Made by a program: the position numbers and the translations under genes. A stretch of DNA of 13,474 nt from Chthoniobacterales bacterium (GTDB lineage: Bacteria; Verrucomicrobiota; Verrucomicrobiia; Chthoniobacterales; UBA6821), in the NCBI GenBank assembly GCA_021733705.1, contig JAIPKF010000026.1:1-13474 (forward strand). The letters are read 5' to 3'. The first letter of the stretch is position 1. Every line of letters begins with the position of its first letter. Of this stretch, positions 5,691 to 12,818 are shown piece by piece. The notes below the pieces were generated by a model that saw only the letters and a list, made by a program, of their open reading frames with translations, was not told the origin of the DNA and did not search any database.

Positions 5691-6427
5691 AGCACTCTTT
5701 TGCCGTGAACATAGATCACGTAACAAAAAAGTTTCATTCCTCTTTTTTTAAAAAACCTTCCTGTGTTCTCAATAATTTTTCTTGGAACATTGAAAAGGGT
5801 CAGATTGCAGCCCTTCTTGGCCCAAACGGTTCCGGAAAGAGCACGTTACTCAAAATCTTACTTGGATTTTTGGCTCCCACAGAGGGATCTGCTCAACTTT
5901 TTGGTATTTCCTGCAGCAACCTAAAGTCACATAAGTTTGTTGGATTCTTGCCGGAAAACCCAACATTTCCTTCTTTTATAAATGCAAGAGATGCCCTCAC
6001 TTTTTATGGAAAAATTTCTAATGTTCCCTCCCTCTCCTCCAAAATTGAGGAGCTCCTTGTTTTAGTTGCTCTTCATGAAAAAGCAGATGATCTCATAGCA
6101 ACGTACTCTCAAGGAATGCGTCAACGATTAGGACTTGCCCAAGCCTTGATTCATGATCCTAAGCTTCTTATTTTAGATGAACCCACTACAGGACTCGATC
6201 CCGTAGGATTAGATTTTTTTTCTAAATTACTGTTAGAGTTAAAAAATTCGGGCAAAACAATTTTATTAACATCTCATTTGCTAACGCATATCGAAAAAAC
6301 CTGTGATCAAATTGCCATCATAGAACATGGAAGTCTCATCTACACTGGAGCCCTTGATCAGATAAAATCAAAGCAACCTCCTTCGGTACTTGAAGCATTA
6401 TATTTAAAATCTCTAAAACAGTATTAA
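5687..6427 (+). CDS. ABC transporter ATP-binding protein (ABC-2/NatA-type)
   Basis: 246 aa single nucleotide-binding domain. Walker A is GPNGSGKST (45-53), the ABC signature YSQGMRQRL (140-148), Walker B LLILDEP with E165, the D-loop follows at TTGLD, and the H-loop is H197 in LLTSHLL. At the Q-loop position it reads GFLPENP (86-92); Glu in place of Gln there is, from memory, common in the NatA/GldA/YhaQ-type exporters and drug-export ATPases. The start overlaps the acyP stop (ATGA), implying translational coupling. No permease gene follows; bioD comes next, 27 bp downstream. The partner permease and the substrate therefore cannot be told from this window. Confidence 0.9.
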   Translation: MKHSFAVNIDHVTKKFHSSFFKKPSCVLNNFSWNIEKGQIAALLGPNGSGKSTLLKILLGFLAPTEGSAQLFGISCSNLKSHKFVGFLPENPTFPSFINARDALTFYGKISNVPSLSSKIEELLVLVALHEKADDLIATYSQGMRQRLGLAQALIHDPKLLILDEPTTGLDPVGLDFFSKLLLELKNSGKTILLTSHLLTHIEKTCDQIAIIEHGSLIYTGALDQIKSKQPPSVLEALYLKSLKQY

Positions 6428-6454
6428 CCCGAATATTCCAAAATTTACAAAAAG

Positions 6455-7129
6455 ATGAATTATTTTATTACAGCTACTGATACTGACGGAGGAAAAACCT
6501 TTGTAACAGCACTTCTCACCCGTGCTTTTCAAAAGCAGGGACTTAAAACAATTGCTATCAAACCAATCGCATCAGGCAGTTGGAATGATTCTCAAATCCT
6601 ACAAGAGGCAGCAAAAAATCAATTGACGTTAGAAGAAATCACCCCAGTTTTTTATCAAAATCCCTTAGCCCCACTCATTGCAGCCCCACTTGAAGGAAAA
6701 ATATTTTCGTTGAATCAAGTGCTACCCACGTTACAAGACCTCCAAAAAAAATATTCATCTATACTCGTTGAAGGAGTCGGAGGATGGCTTGTACCACTTT
6801 CACCAACAGAATCACTTCCAGAATTGGCACGTGCTATAGGTTTTCCTGTTTTAGTTGTTGTCAGGAATCGCTTGGGTGCAATGAATCATACATTACTCAC
6901 ACTCGATTCAATTGAACATTATGGATGCAGATGCGCTGGAATTCTCCTCAATCACCATCCAGATGATAAAAATGATATTGTAGCTCAAGGTAATAGAATT
7001 TTCTTTCAGGAGCTTGCTAAAAAAAGAGGGTTTCCTGTTTTTTTAGAAGTAGAATCAAATCAAGAGGAACTATTACCAATGCAGCTTCAATGTTTTAAGA
7101 GTAGCTCGAATACTTCATACAGATCGTGA
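6455..7129 (+). CDS. bioD: Dethiobiotin synthetase with atypical P-loop
   Basis: 224 aa; BioD makes dethiobiotin from 7,8-diaminopelargonic acid, CO2 and ATP in the cytoplasm, the penultimate step of biotin synthesis. Visible motifs are the N-terminal P-loop ATDTDGGKT (7-15), KPIASG with K36, D45 before the SQILQ helix (aligning to the Asp of NSDAL), VEGVGGWLVPL (105-115) and RNRLGAMNHTLLT (137-149). The P-loop is odd: the family reads GTDTxVGKT, while here the first Gly is Ala7 and the Val is Gly12; the Lys and Thr are kept. The last residues (SSSNTSYRS) run up to a GC-rich repeat-like island and may be partly shaped by it. No other bio gene is in view. Confidence 0.9.
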   Translation: MNYFITATDTDGGKTFVTALLTRAFQKQGLKTIAIKPIASGSWNDSQILQEAAKNQLTLEEITPVFYQNPLAPLIAAPLEGKIFSLNQVLPTLQDLQKKYSSILVEGVGGWLVPLSPTESLPELARAIGFPVLVVVRNRLGAMNHTLLTLDSIEHYGCRCAGILLNHHPDDKNDIVAQGNRIFFQELAKKRGFPVFLEVESNQEELLPMQLQCFKSSSNTSYRS

Positions 7130-7290
7130 CGAGGAGGCTCTGCGAGGGCTGATGGGGAACCACCGGCGGTCGGGAGACCGCGGTGGAGACTGCCTTTAGT
7201 AGCCCTGAAAGGGCGAGACAAGCGGGAGCGAGTCAACGCAGGTGAGCATTTTGATGCCGGGATGTAAGGAGTCCCTACCGCCCCAATCAC
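7130..7290. other. GC-rich, hairpin-rich intergenic island (candidate dispersed repeat or structured RNA)
   Basis: From 7131 to 7190 I count 43 G+C in 60 bases, against roughly 35-42% around it. Hairpin A is CCACC-G-GCGGTC with loop GGGA and GACCGCGGTGG (7160-7186): 11 base pairs with one bulged G. Hairpin B is GCCCT-GAA-AGGGC (7202-7214). Longer-range pairs can enclose both: GCTCTGCG (7137-7144) with CGCA and GAGC (7237-7240, 7244-7247), and GACT (7188-7191) with AGTC (7231-7234). It lies between the convergent bioD and HdeD-like genes. No T-run follows, so it is not a simple terminator. I do not recognise a known RNA family. A 67-codon minus-strand frame across it looks spurious. Confidence 0.5.
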
Positions 7291-7315
7291 AATTCGAGAC
7301 TATAGTATTTAATTA

Positions 7316-7834
7316 TTACTTGCTTGTAGAGAGACCGAGTCCAAGCCAGCCTGCCCCTGCAAAGATAAGTTCAATGCTGAGGAATAGGCCTAAAATATAG
7401 AGTCCAGCGACAGGCCATTGTGAAATGATGAGGCCTCCAAGAATGATAGAGATAATCGCACTAAAAAGAACCCATCCTGCACCTCGGTGATGACGTAGTT
7501 TAAAGGCCATGAAAATACGAAAAATACCACCAATTAAAATGGCCCATCCTAAAACAAAGGTGAATGCAATGGCGGCTTCAAATGGGCGAGCAATAAAAAC
7601 AAAACCAGCTACCCCATAGGCGAGGGCAACAACAAGATACCAGATATGATTTTGCCATCCATGGATGCTGAATATTTTAATTAAAGAGACAGCAGCTCCA
7701 AACATAAGAATAATTCCAATGAAGGTGGTTACCGTAATGGTTGCGATAAATTGATTAGAGAGAGCCACAAAACCGAGTAACATCATGAGAATGCCAAGAA
7801 AAATAGACCAACTGCGCGAGACTTGAGGAATCAT
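7316..7834 (-). CDS. HdeD-like (DUF308) small membrane protein
   Basis: 172 aa from the ATG at 7832-7834. A TTG at 7862-7864 would add ten residues (MLKPFNFLKT). The protein is almost all hydrophobic, with about six membrane segments in three pairs, polar turns such as SIHGWQNH and FKLRHHRGAGW, and the ending LYILGLFLSIELIFAGAGWLGLG. The pattern G-ELIFAG near the C-terminus and the length fit the HdeD family. HdeD gives acid resistance at high cell density in E. coli; in other phyla the role is unknown. It is convergent with bioD and divergent from thrB. A minus-strand TTTACA (7912-7907), 18 nt, TCTATT (7888-7883) could be its promoter, with a start near 7876. Confidence 0.82.
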   Translation of the reverse strand: MIPQVSRSWSIFLGILMMLLGFVALSNQFIATITVTTFIGIILMFGAAVSLIKIFSIHGWQNHIWYLVVALAYGVAGFVFIARPFEAAIAFTFVLGWAILIGGIFRIFMAFKLRHHRGAGWVLFSAIISIILGGLIISQWPVAGLYILGLFLSIELIFAGAGWLGLGLSTSK

Positions 7835-7882
7835 AGTTTTTAAAAAGTTAAATGGTTTGAGCAAAATAGAACTAACGTCGAC

Positions 7883-7912
7883 AATAGAAAAACGATCGCC
7901 TCTTTTTGTAAA
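7883..7912 (-). promoter_or_regulatory. Candidate promoter of the HdeD-like gene
   Basis: On the minus strand, TTTACA (7912-7907, 5/6 of the -35) is followed after 18 nt by TCTATT (7888-7883, 4/6 of the -10). The predicted start near 7876 lies 11 nt before the TTG alternative start and about 41 nt before the ATG, so it does not by itself decide between the two. The assignment rests on consensus match only. Confidence 0.33.
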
Positions 7913-8010
7913 GATTTTGTTCCAAAAAAATCATAGCCTTCAAAATAGAAATTTCTGAAAAGAGTTTCTTGACGATTCGATTGTAACTTTCCAACGTGTT
8001 ACCCCTTTTA

Positions 8011-8865
8011 ATGAATACTCCCACCGTTACTGTAACTATTCCTGCTACCTCTGCAAATCTAGGCCCCGGATTTGATTCGTTTGGTATTGCTTTACAAATA
8101 TTTAATAAGATCCACGTTAAAAAAGAAGAGTCCCCTGTGAACCTTCCTTCAATGCTCAAGGAAGCAGCAGCCCTTTTTTTCTCTAAAACATCGATTACTC
8201 CCTTTCCTATTTCCATTAATATTGAGGGTGATGTTCCCTCTGCAAGGGGCTTGGGAAGCAGTGTAACAGTTCGTCTCGGAGTTCTTCTCTCTTTGAATGA
8301 ACTTATGCAACGTCCCCTTGAAAAAAAAGAACTGTATCATCTCGCTGTTATGTTAGAAGGACATGGTGATAATGCAGCACCAGCTCTCTTTGGAGGATTC
8401 ACGATTGCACGAGCTCAGAGAGAGCCATTATGCTATCCACTCTCTTCAGAACTTCGTTTTATTTTATTAATTCCGGATTTTGAAGTCTCTACTGTATCTG
8501 CACGCAAGCTCCTCCCTTCTAAGGTTCCTATTAAGGATGCTGCTGCCAATACTGCAGATGCTGCCGTGATTGCCACTGCTTTTGCTACGGGAAAGTATGA
8601 ACTACTTCGAGGAGCATTTCAGGATCGACTTCATCAACCTTTTAGAGAAACCCTTATTCCCTATTTATCCGAAGCTCTTGTAGCAGCAGAATCAGTAGGA
8701 GCTCTTGGAGGATGGTTAAGCGGCTCAGGTTCTACTATTGCTGCCATTGCAGAGAATCAGAAGATTGCGGAGGAAGTTGTTTCAGTGTTTCAAAAGATTG
8801 CTCCTCCAGAAAGCCAGTTTATCATCACTCAGGTGAATAATGTGGGAGCTACGATCGTATCATGA
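8011..8865 (+). CDS. thrB: Homoserine kinase (GHMP family)
   Basis: 284 aa from the ATG at 8011; an in-frame GTG at 7996 would add MLPLL. ThrB phosphorylates homoserine with ATP, the first committed step of threonine synthesis after homoserine. GHMP motif 1 is VTIPATSANLGPGFDSFGIAL (around 8-28), motif 2 is PSARGLGSS (76-84), the phosphate loop. EGHGDNAAPALFGG (116-129) is the ThrB-type segment (usually EGHPDNVAPALLGG), and motif 3 is GGWLSGSGSTIAA, with SGSGST at 237-242. The ATG is preferred because PATSANLGPG normally begins about ten residues in. There is no clear Shine-Dalgarno. No thrA or thrC is in view. A 128-bp gap separates it from lpxK. Confidence 0.95.
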   Translation: MNTPTVTVTIPATSANLGPGFDSFGIALQIFNKIHVKKEESPVNLPSMLKEAAALFFSKTSITPFPISINIEGDVPSARGLGSSVTVRLGVLLSLNELMQRPLEKKELYHLAVMLEGHGDNAAPALFGGFTIARAQREPLCYPLSSELRFILLIPDFEVSTVSARKLLPSKVPIKDAAANTADAAVIATAFATGKYELLRGAFQDRLHQPFRETLIPYLSEALVAAESVGALGGWLSGSGSTIAAIAENQKIAEEVVSVFQKIAPPESQFIITQVNNVGATIVS

Positions 8866-8993
8866 AAGTTGACCCTGCTTTTTTTTATAAATTTCATTTA
8901 TCTGTTTGCTGTTTTGAGTTTCAGCAGATGATGATTTCTTTTTCTTGAACTTCTAGCTTCCCATGATCAACAAAAAACTTTGGTAGAGATTAC

Positions 8994-10169
8994 ATGCGTC
9001 GTTTTTTTGAAAGTTTAGAACAAGCTGCAATAGATATCATCATGGAACGTCGTGGTGGTAAACGTGCAAGAATCTTGCGTCGCCTGCTTCTCTCTATTTC
9101 CTATCTTTATCGAGAAATTGTTTTAATACGTTTAGCACTTTATCGATCTTGCACCTTGAGACAGCATCGTATCGGATGTCCCGTTATTAGCATTGGAAAT
9201 CTTACCATGGGAGGGACAGGAAAAACACCTATTGTAGAAAAACTAGCACGAGAATTGACAGAAAAAGGACGTCGTGTGGCCATCTTAAGCCGAGGCTACA
9301 AAAGTGTTCCTCAACCTTTTTGGCAACGTTTTTTTTCTGTAACTAGGAAGCATCAGGATCTTTTTGCTCCACGTATTGTTTCTGCAGGAGGAGCTTTACT
9401 GCTCGATTCCCGTACTGCAGGTGATGAACCTTTTATGCTAGCCAAGAATCTTAAAAAAGTAACGGTGCTGGTAGATCGTGATCGTGTTAAGAGTGGGCTC
9501 TATGCGATTAAGCATTTGGGATGCGATCTTTTACTTTTGGATGACGGGTTGCAGTACCTTAAATTGAGACATCGTTTTGATGTTGTCCTCATAGATAGAG
9601 AGGCCCCATTCGGAAATGAATTTCTCATTCCCCGAGGAACCCTCCGAGAGCCACCAGAAAATCTCAGGCGTGCAACTCATATTATCATAACAAAATGTAA
9701 TGGAAGTGATCTCACTCAATTATATGAACGCATTAGAAGATTAAACCGTACGGCAGAAATTATTGAATGTTCTCATCGGGCTGTAGAACTCTGTCATATC
9801 CTTACAGGAGAGATCCTCCCCTTAAGTTATCTTCAAGACCAGAAGATTGGAGTGCTCGCAGGAATTGCTTCACCAGAAAGTTTTGAGCAAGGACTACGCA
9901 ATCTAGGAGCTCATCTTCTACTTACTCAAAGTTACGCAGATCATCATCGTTATTCTCGAAAAGAAATTAACCGTTTTGTCCAGCGATGTCGGCGACGTAA
10001 TGCATCGTTAATCCTCACTACAGAAAAAGATGCAGTTCGTATTCCTCGCCTTACAGAACTTCAAATTCCGATTTATTATCTCAGAATAGAAATTCAAATT
10101 TTAAAAGGAGAAGAGATCTGGAAGCAGATGGTCGAGCGGTTTGCAGCAACAATTTCAGCACCAGTCTGA
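8994..10169 (+). CDS. lpxK: Tetraacyldisaccharide 4'-kinase (lipid A synthesis)
   Basis: 391 aa. LpxK adds the 4'-phosphate to the tetraacyldisaccharide 1-phosphate precursor of lipid A on the inner face of the inner membrane, so the organism makes LPS. An N-terminal amphipathic/hydrophobic anchor ending in LYREIVLIRLALYR (38-51) precedes VISIGNLTMGGTGKTP, whose P-loop is MGGTGKTP (72-79). Other family marks are SRGYKS (99-104), AGDEP (142-146), LLLDDGLQY (180-188) with its acidic pair, the PFGNEFLIPRGTLREP stretch (205-220) and SYADHHRYS near 324. About 25 extra residues precede the usual LpxK start. GGTAGAGA a few bases before the ATG is a possible weak Shine-Dalgarno. Confidence 0.95.
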   Translation: MRRFFESLEQAAIDIIMERRGGKRARILRRLLLSISYLYREIVLIRLALYRSCTLRQHRIGCPVISIGNLTMGGTGKTPIVEKLARELTEKGRRVAILSRGYKSVPQPFWQRFFSVTRKHQDLFAPRIVSAGGALLLDSRTAGDEPFMLAKNLKKVTVLVDRDRVKSGLYAIKHLGCDLLLLDDGLQYLKLRHRFDVVLIDREAPFGNEFLIPRGTLREPPENLRRATHIIITKCNGSDLTQLYERIRRLNRTAEIIECSHRAVELCHILTGEILPLSYLQDQKIGVLAGIASPESFEQGLRNLGAHLLLTQSYADHHRYSRKEINRFVQRCRRRNASLILTTEKDAVRIPRLTELQIPIYYLRIEIQILKGEEIWKQMVERFAATISAPV

Positions 10170-10235
10170 AATATCCAGATTGAGAATTGATCCGCTCTTG
10201 TGGAATAAAAACCTTAATGTTAGTCTCTTTTATTT

Positions 10236-11294
10236 ATGAATTATCGCACATTACCTGGATCTAGCTTGCCTATTAGTGAAATTGGCTTTGGCCTTTGGAC
10301 ACTATCCACTGGGTGGTGGGGAAATTATACTGATGAAGAAGCCGTTATCCTCATGCGTCTCGGTTTTGACCTAGGAATAACCCTTTACGATGCTGCAGAT
10401 ACATATGGAAATGGAAGAAGTGAGGAACTGATTGCTAAAGCGTTCCCAACGCCTCAGGAGCGTGATCGTATAGTTATCGCCACTAAAGTCGGATATGATT
10501 TCATTAACCATGGTGATGAACGACGTGGGCAAAAAGAAATTCCTCAAGACTTTTCGCCTCTAGCAATCCGAGCAGCTACAGAAGCAGCCCTCATCCGCCT
10601 CAAAACAGATCGTATTGATGTATTACAACTTCATAATATTCATCTAGATCATGTGATGCAGGATGACCTTTGGGAGCTGTTAGAGACCTTAAAAAAAGAG
10701 GGAAAAATAATTCATCACGGAGTTGCTCTTGGACCAGCTATTGGTTGGCTTGGAGAGGGAGCTGCTGCCATTGAAAAACGTCATCCTGATGTTCTTCAAC
10801 ATATTTATAATCTCCTAGAGCAGCATCCTGGAAAAACACTCCATCGTGTTGCAGAAGTGACTGAATCAAACACTCGTTTTTTCATTCGAGTCCCCCACTC
10901 CTCTGGAATGCTTGAGGGAAAATATACAGAAGAGACTGTTTTCCCCCCCAATGACCATCGGAAACATCGCCCTCGCAGTTGGCTTCTCAATGGGGTTAAG
11001 AAAATAGAGCAACTTCGTTTTTTAGAAAAAGAGGATCGTACTATGGGCCAGGCTGCAATGCAGTGGCTACTTAAGGATCCACGTGTGGCAACAATCCTTC
11101 CCAATATTTATGATGAGCATCAGCTTCGTGAATTTGCTGCCACTTCATCGGCACCTCCAATTCATGAAGAAGAAATGAAGCGCATTGATGAGTTAGTCCT
11201 TAATCACTTTGGAATAGAACAAGAAGAGAGTAAGTTTAAAGGGCTAATGGAACTACCAGTCTCACTGCAACTGAAATTAGATGTTAATGATTAA
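10236..11294 (+). CDS. Aldo/keto reductase
   Basis: 352 aa NAD(P)H-dependent oxidoreductase of the AKR superfamily (TIM barrel). The catalytic tetrad is visible: D52 and Y57 in LYDAADTYGNGRSEE, K84 in IATKVG and H133 in VLQLHN. The front matches the usual ISEIGFGLWTLSTGWWG...TDEEA opening. The C-terminal cofactor region (GQAAMQWLLKDPRVATILPNIYDEHQLREFAA) is present, ending in the usual barrel-closing helices. Length is typical of the L-fucose-dehydrogenase/YghZ-like branch. The substrate cannot be predicted. It stands as a single gene, 66 bp after lpxK and 82 bp before the HAD gene, and lacks a visible Shine-Dalgarno. Confidence 0.9.
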   Translation: MNYRTLPGSSLPISEIGFGLWTLSTGWWGNYTDEEAVILMRLGFDLGITLYDAADTYGNGRSEELIAKAFPTPQERDRIVIATKVGYDFINHGDERRGQKEIPQDFSPLAIRAATEAALIRLKTDRIDVLQLHNIHLDHVMQDDLWELLETLKKEGKIIHHGVALGPAIGWLGEGAAAIEKRHPDVLQHIYNLLEQHPGKTLHRVAEVTESNTRFFIRVPHSSGMLEGKYTEETVFPPNDHRKHRPRSWLLNGVKKIEQLRFLEKEDRTMGQAAMQWLLKDPRVATILPNIYDEHQLREFAATSSAPPIHEEEMKRIDELVLNHFGIEQEESKFKGLMELPVSLQLKLDVND

Positions 11295-11335
11295 CTCTCG
11301 AGTCGATAATCTGATCAGGGCTTAATCTTCATTAA

Positions 11336-11350
11336 TTAGAATAATTCTAA
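11336..11350. promoter_or_regulatory. 15-nt palindrome upstream of the HAD-tlyA-nadK operon
   Basis: TTAGAATAATTCTAA is a perfect inverted repeat (7-bp arms around one central A). TTATAG at 11359-11364 could be the -10 of the operon promoter. With a 17-nt spacer the -35 would be TTAGAA, the first half of the palindrome, so a bound regulator would cover the promoter. Operator function is inferred; the arms are AT-rich, so chance is possible. Confidence 0.3.
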
Positions 11351-11376
11351 AAAACATTTTATAGCGAAGCTAGCGT

Positions 11377-12045
11377 ATGCTCTCAAATTATAACATTCAA
11401 AAAGCTAGCTCCTGCAAAGCAAAAGTCCTTCTATTTGATTTTGATGGAACCGTTGCTGATACGCGAACGATTGCATTGCGAATCCTAAATGAGCTTTCCC
11501 AAGAGTTTCACTTTCGATCTCTTCCAGAAGAAGAGCTTCAGGAGGCCAGAAACATGACAATTCAAAAGCTCATTCGCTTTTTGGGTATAAGTCGATGGCG
11601 TGTTCCAATGATTGCCCGCCGTGGATTAGTGAAATTTCAAGAACGTATATCTGAGATCAAGCCAATACCTGACATGCCTCAAATACTTGAAGAGCTAAAA
11701 TCACGCGGATTCATTCTTGGTATTTTAACCTCTAATTCCGAATTTTGTGTCACTGCTTTTTTAAAACACCACCACATTGATTGTTTTGAATTTATTTCTA
11801 CTTCTTCTAAGCTTTTTGGAAAAAGTCGAGAAATACGCAAAATAATGAAGGAGCACCAATGGAATTCAGAGGAAATCATCTATATTGGGGATGAGTCGCG
11901 TGATATTGAAGCTACAAAGTCTGTTCCTATTCGGGTGGCCGCTGTTACCTGGGGATATAATTCAGCTTCCATTCTAGCTACCATGGCTCCCGATTTTATT
12001 TTTGATCAACCTGAACAACTCCTTACGTTGAAACCAAATTCTTGA
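11377..12045 (+). CDS. HAD-superfamily phosphatase, phosphoglycolate phosphatase-like
   Basis: 222 aa with all four HAD motifs. Motif I is LLFDFDGTVADT (nucleophile D21, acid D23), motif II is GILTSN (T118), motif III includes K149 in FGKSREI, and motif IV is YIGDESRDIEATK (D172, D176). Residues about 30-90 form a helical cap of the Gph/PgmB kind. GYNSASILATMAPDFIFDQPEQLL at the end is typical of phosphoglycolate phosphatase-like proteins. It probably hydrolyses a small phosphorylated metabolite; the substrate is not readable. The start follows a TTATAG by 12 nt, so the leader would be very short. Its TGA stop shares one base with the tlyA ATG (TGATG at 12043-12047), implying coupling. Confidence 0.88.
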   Translation: MLSNYNIQKASSCKAKVLLFDFDGTVADTRTIALRILNELSQEFHFRSLPEEELQEARNMTIQKLIRFLGISRWRVPMIARRGLVKFQERISEIKPIPDMPQILEELKSRGFILGILTSNSEFCVTAFLKHHHIDCFEFISTSSKLFGKSREIRKIMKEHQWNSEEIIYIGDESRDIEATKSVPIRVAAVTWGYNSASILATMAPDFIFDQPEQLLTLKPNS

Positions 12046-12818
12046 TGAGTGCTTCTGTGATTCGTCTTAGAGTAGACCAACTTCTTCATGAAAAGGGATT
12101 TTTTGAATCCCGAGAAAAAGCTCAGCGTTCTATTCTTGCGGGACAAGTTTTAGTTGATGGAGAACGTGTCACTAAAGCTGGAACAAAAATTCCTATTACG
12201 AGCCACATTACCCTGAGTGAACGTGATCGCTATGTGAGTCGTGGTGGACATAAGCTCGAGGGTGCATTACGAGAATTTACTCTCAATCCTGAGGGGCTCA
12301 ACTGCTTGGATTTAGGCTGCTCTACAGGTGGTTTTACTGACTGTTTACTTCAACACGGAGCAAGAAAAGTAACTGGTATTGATGTCGGAAATGGTCAACT
12401 AGCCTGGTCCTTGCGTCAAGACACACGAGTAGAAGTTCGTGAAGGAATCAATGCTCGCTATCTTCAACCAACCGATTTTAGAGAACTCTTTGACCTTATT
12501 GTCGGAGACTTAAGTTTTATTTCGCTCACACGCATTCTCCCAGCTGCTTTTTCACTCATAAAACCGGAAGGATACCTCCTTGTTCTAATCAAACCACAGT
12601 TTGAACTTTCACAACAAGAGGTAGGTCGTGGAGGGATTGTACGTGATCCCATATTACGACAAAAAGCAGTAGACTCCATTCGACTTTGGGTAGAAAATGA
12701 AGGATACCATTTTGAAAAAGTAATGGAATCTCCACTCCCTGGAATAACTGGGAATATTGAGTTTTTAGCTCTTTTGCGCCTTCGATCCAGTACATGTTCC
12801 ATGTTAAAAAATAAATGA
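12045..12818 (+). CDS. tlyA: TlyA-family rRNA 2'-O-methyltransferase (hemolysin A-like)
   Basis: 257 aa. TlyA methylates ribose 2'-OH groups of rRNA (in mycobacteria 16S C1409 and 23S C1920, affecting capreomycin sensitivity); older records call it hemolysin. The N-terminal S4 RNA-binding domain runs RLRVDQLLHEKGFFESREKAQRSI (pattern, 7-30) through GQVLVDGERV. The FtsJ-like SAM domain has LDLGCSTGGFTD (88-99). The K-D-K-E catalytic set is K70, D155, K183 and E239, at positions one residue off those of the M. tuberculosis enzyme. The ATG at 12045 is chosen over the TTG one codon earlier. It overlaps the HAD stop by one base, and its own stop overlaps nadK as ATGA (12815-12818). A tlyA-nadK pairing is seen in many bacteria. 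Confidence 0.94.
   Translation: MSASVIRLRVDQLLHEKGFFESREKAQRSILAGQVLVDGERVTKAGTKIPITSHITLSERDRYVSRGGHKLEGALREFTLNPEGLNCLDLGCSTGGFTDCLLQHGARKVTGIDVGNGQLAWSLRQDTRVEVREGINARYLQPTDFRELFDLIVGDLSFISLTRILPAAFSLIKPEGYLLVLIKPQFELSQQEVGRGGIVRDPILRQKAVDSIRLWVENEGYHFEKVMESPLPGITGNIEFLALLRLRSSTCSMLKNK

Noticed and set aside
7150..7234. Hammerhead-ribozyme-like pieces (CTGATG, then GAAA, then GTC)
   Set aside because: The core position after CTGATG is G, not A. The bases next to GAAA and GTC do not pair as stem III, so the core is not met.
7087..7290. 67-codon minus-strand open frame across the GC-rich island
   Set aside because: It overlaps the bioD 3' end and reads low-complexity Pro/Ser/Arg sequence. 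The base composition comes from hairpins, not coding.
7872..8216. 114-codon minus-strand open frame between the HdeD-like gene and thrB
   Set aside because: Most of it is antisense to the conserved thrB N-terminus, and the rest covers a promoter region. No motif was seen.
10805..11104. 99-codon minus-strand open frame in the aldo/keto reductase gene
   Set aside because: It is a shadow of a gene with an intact catalytic tetrad, with no motif of its own.
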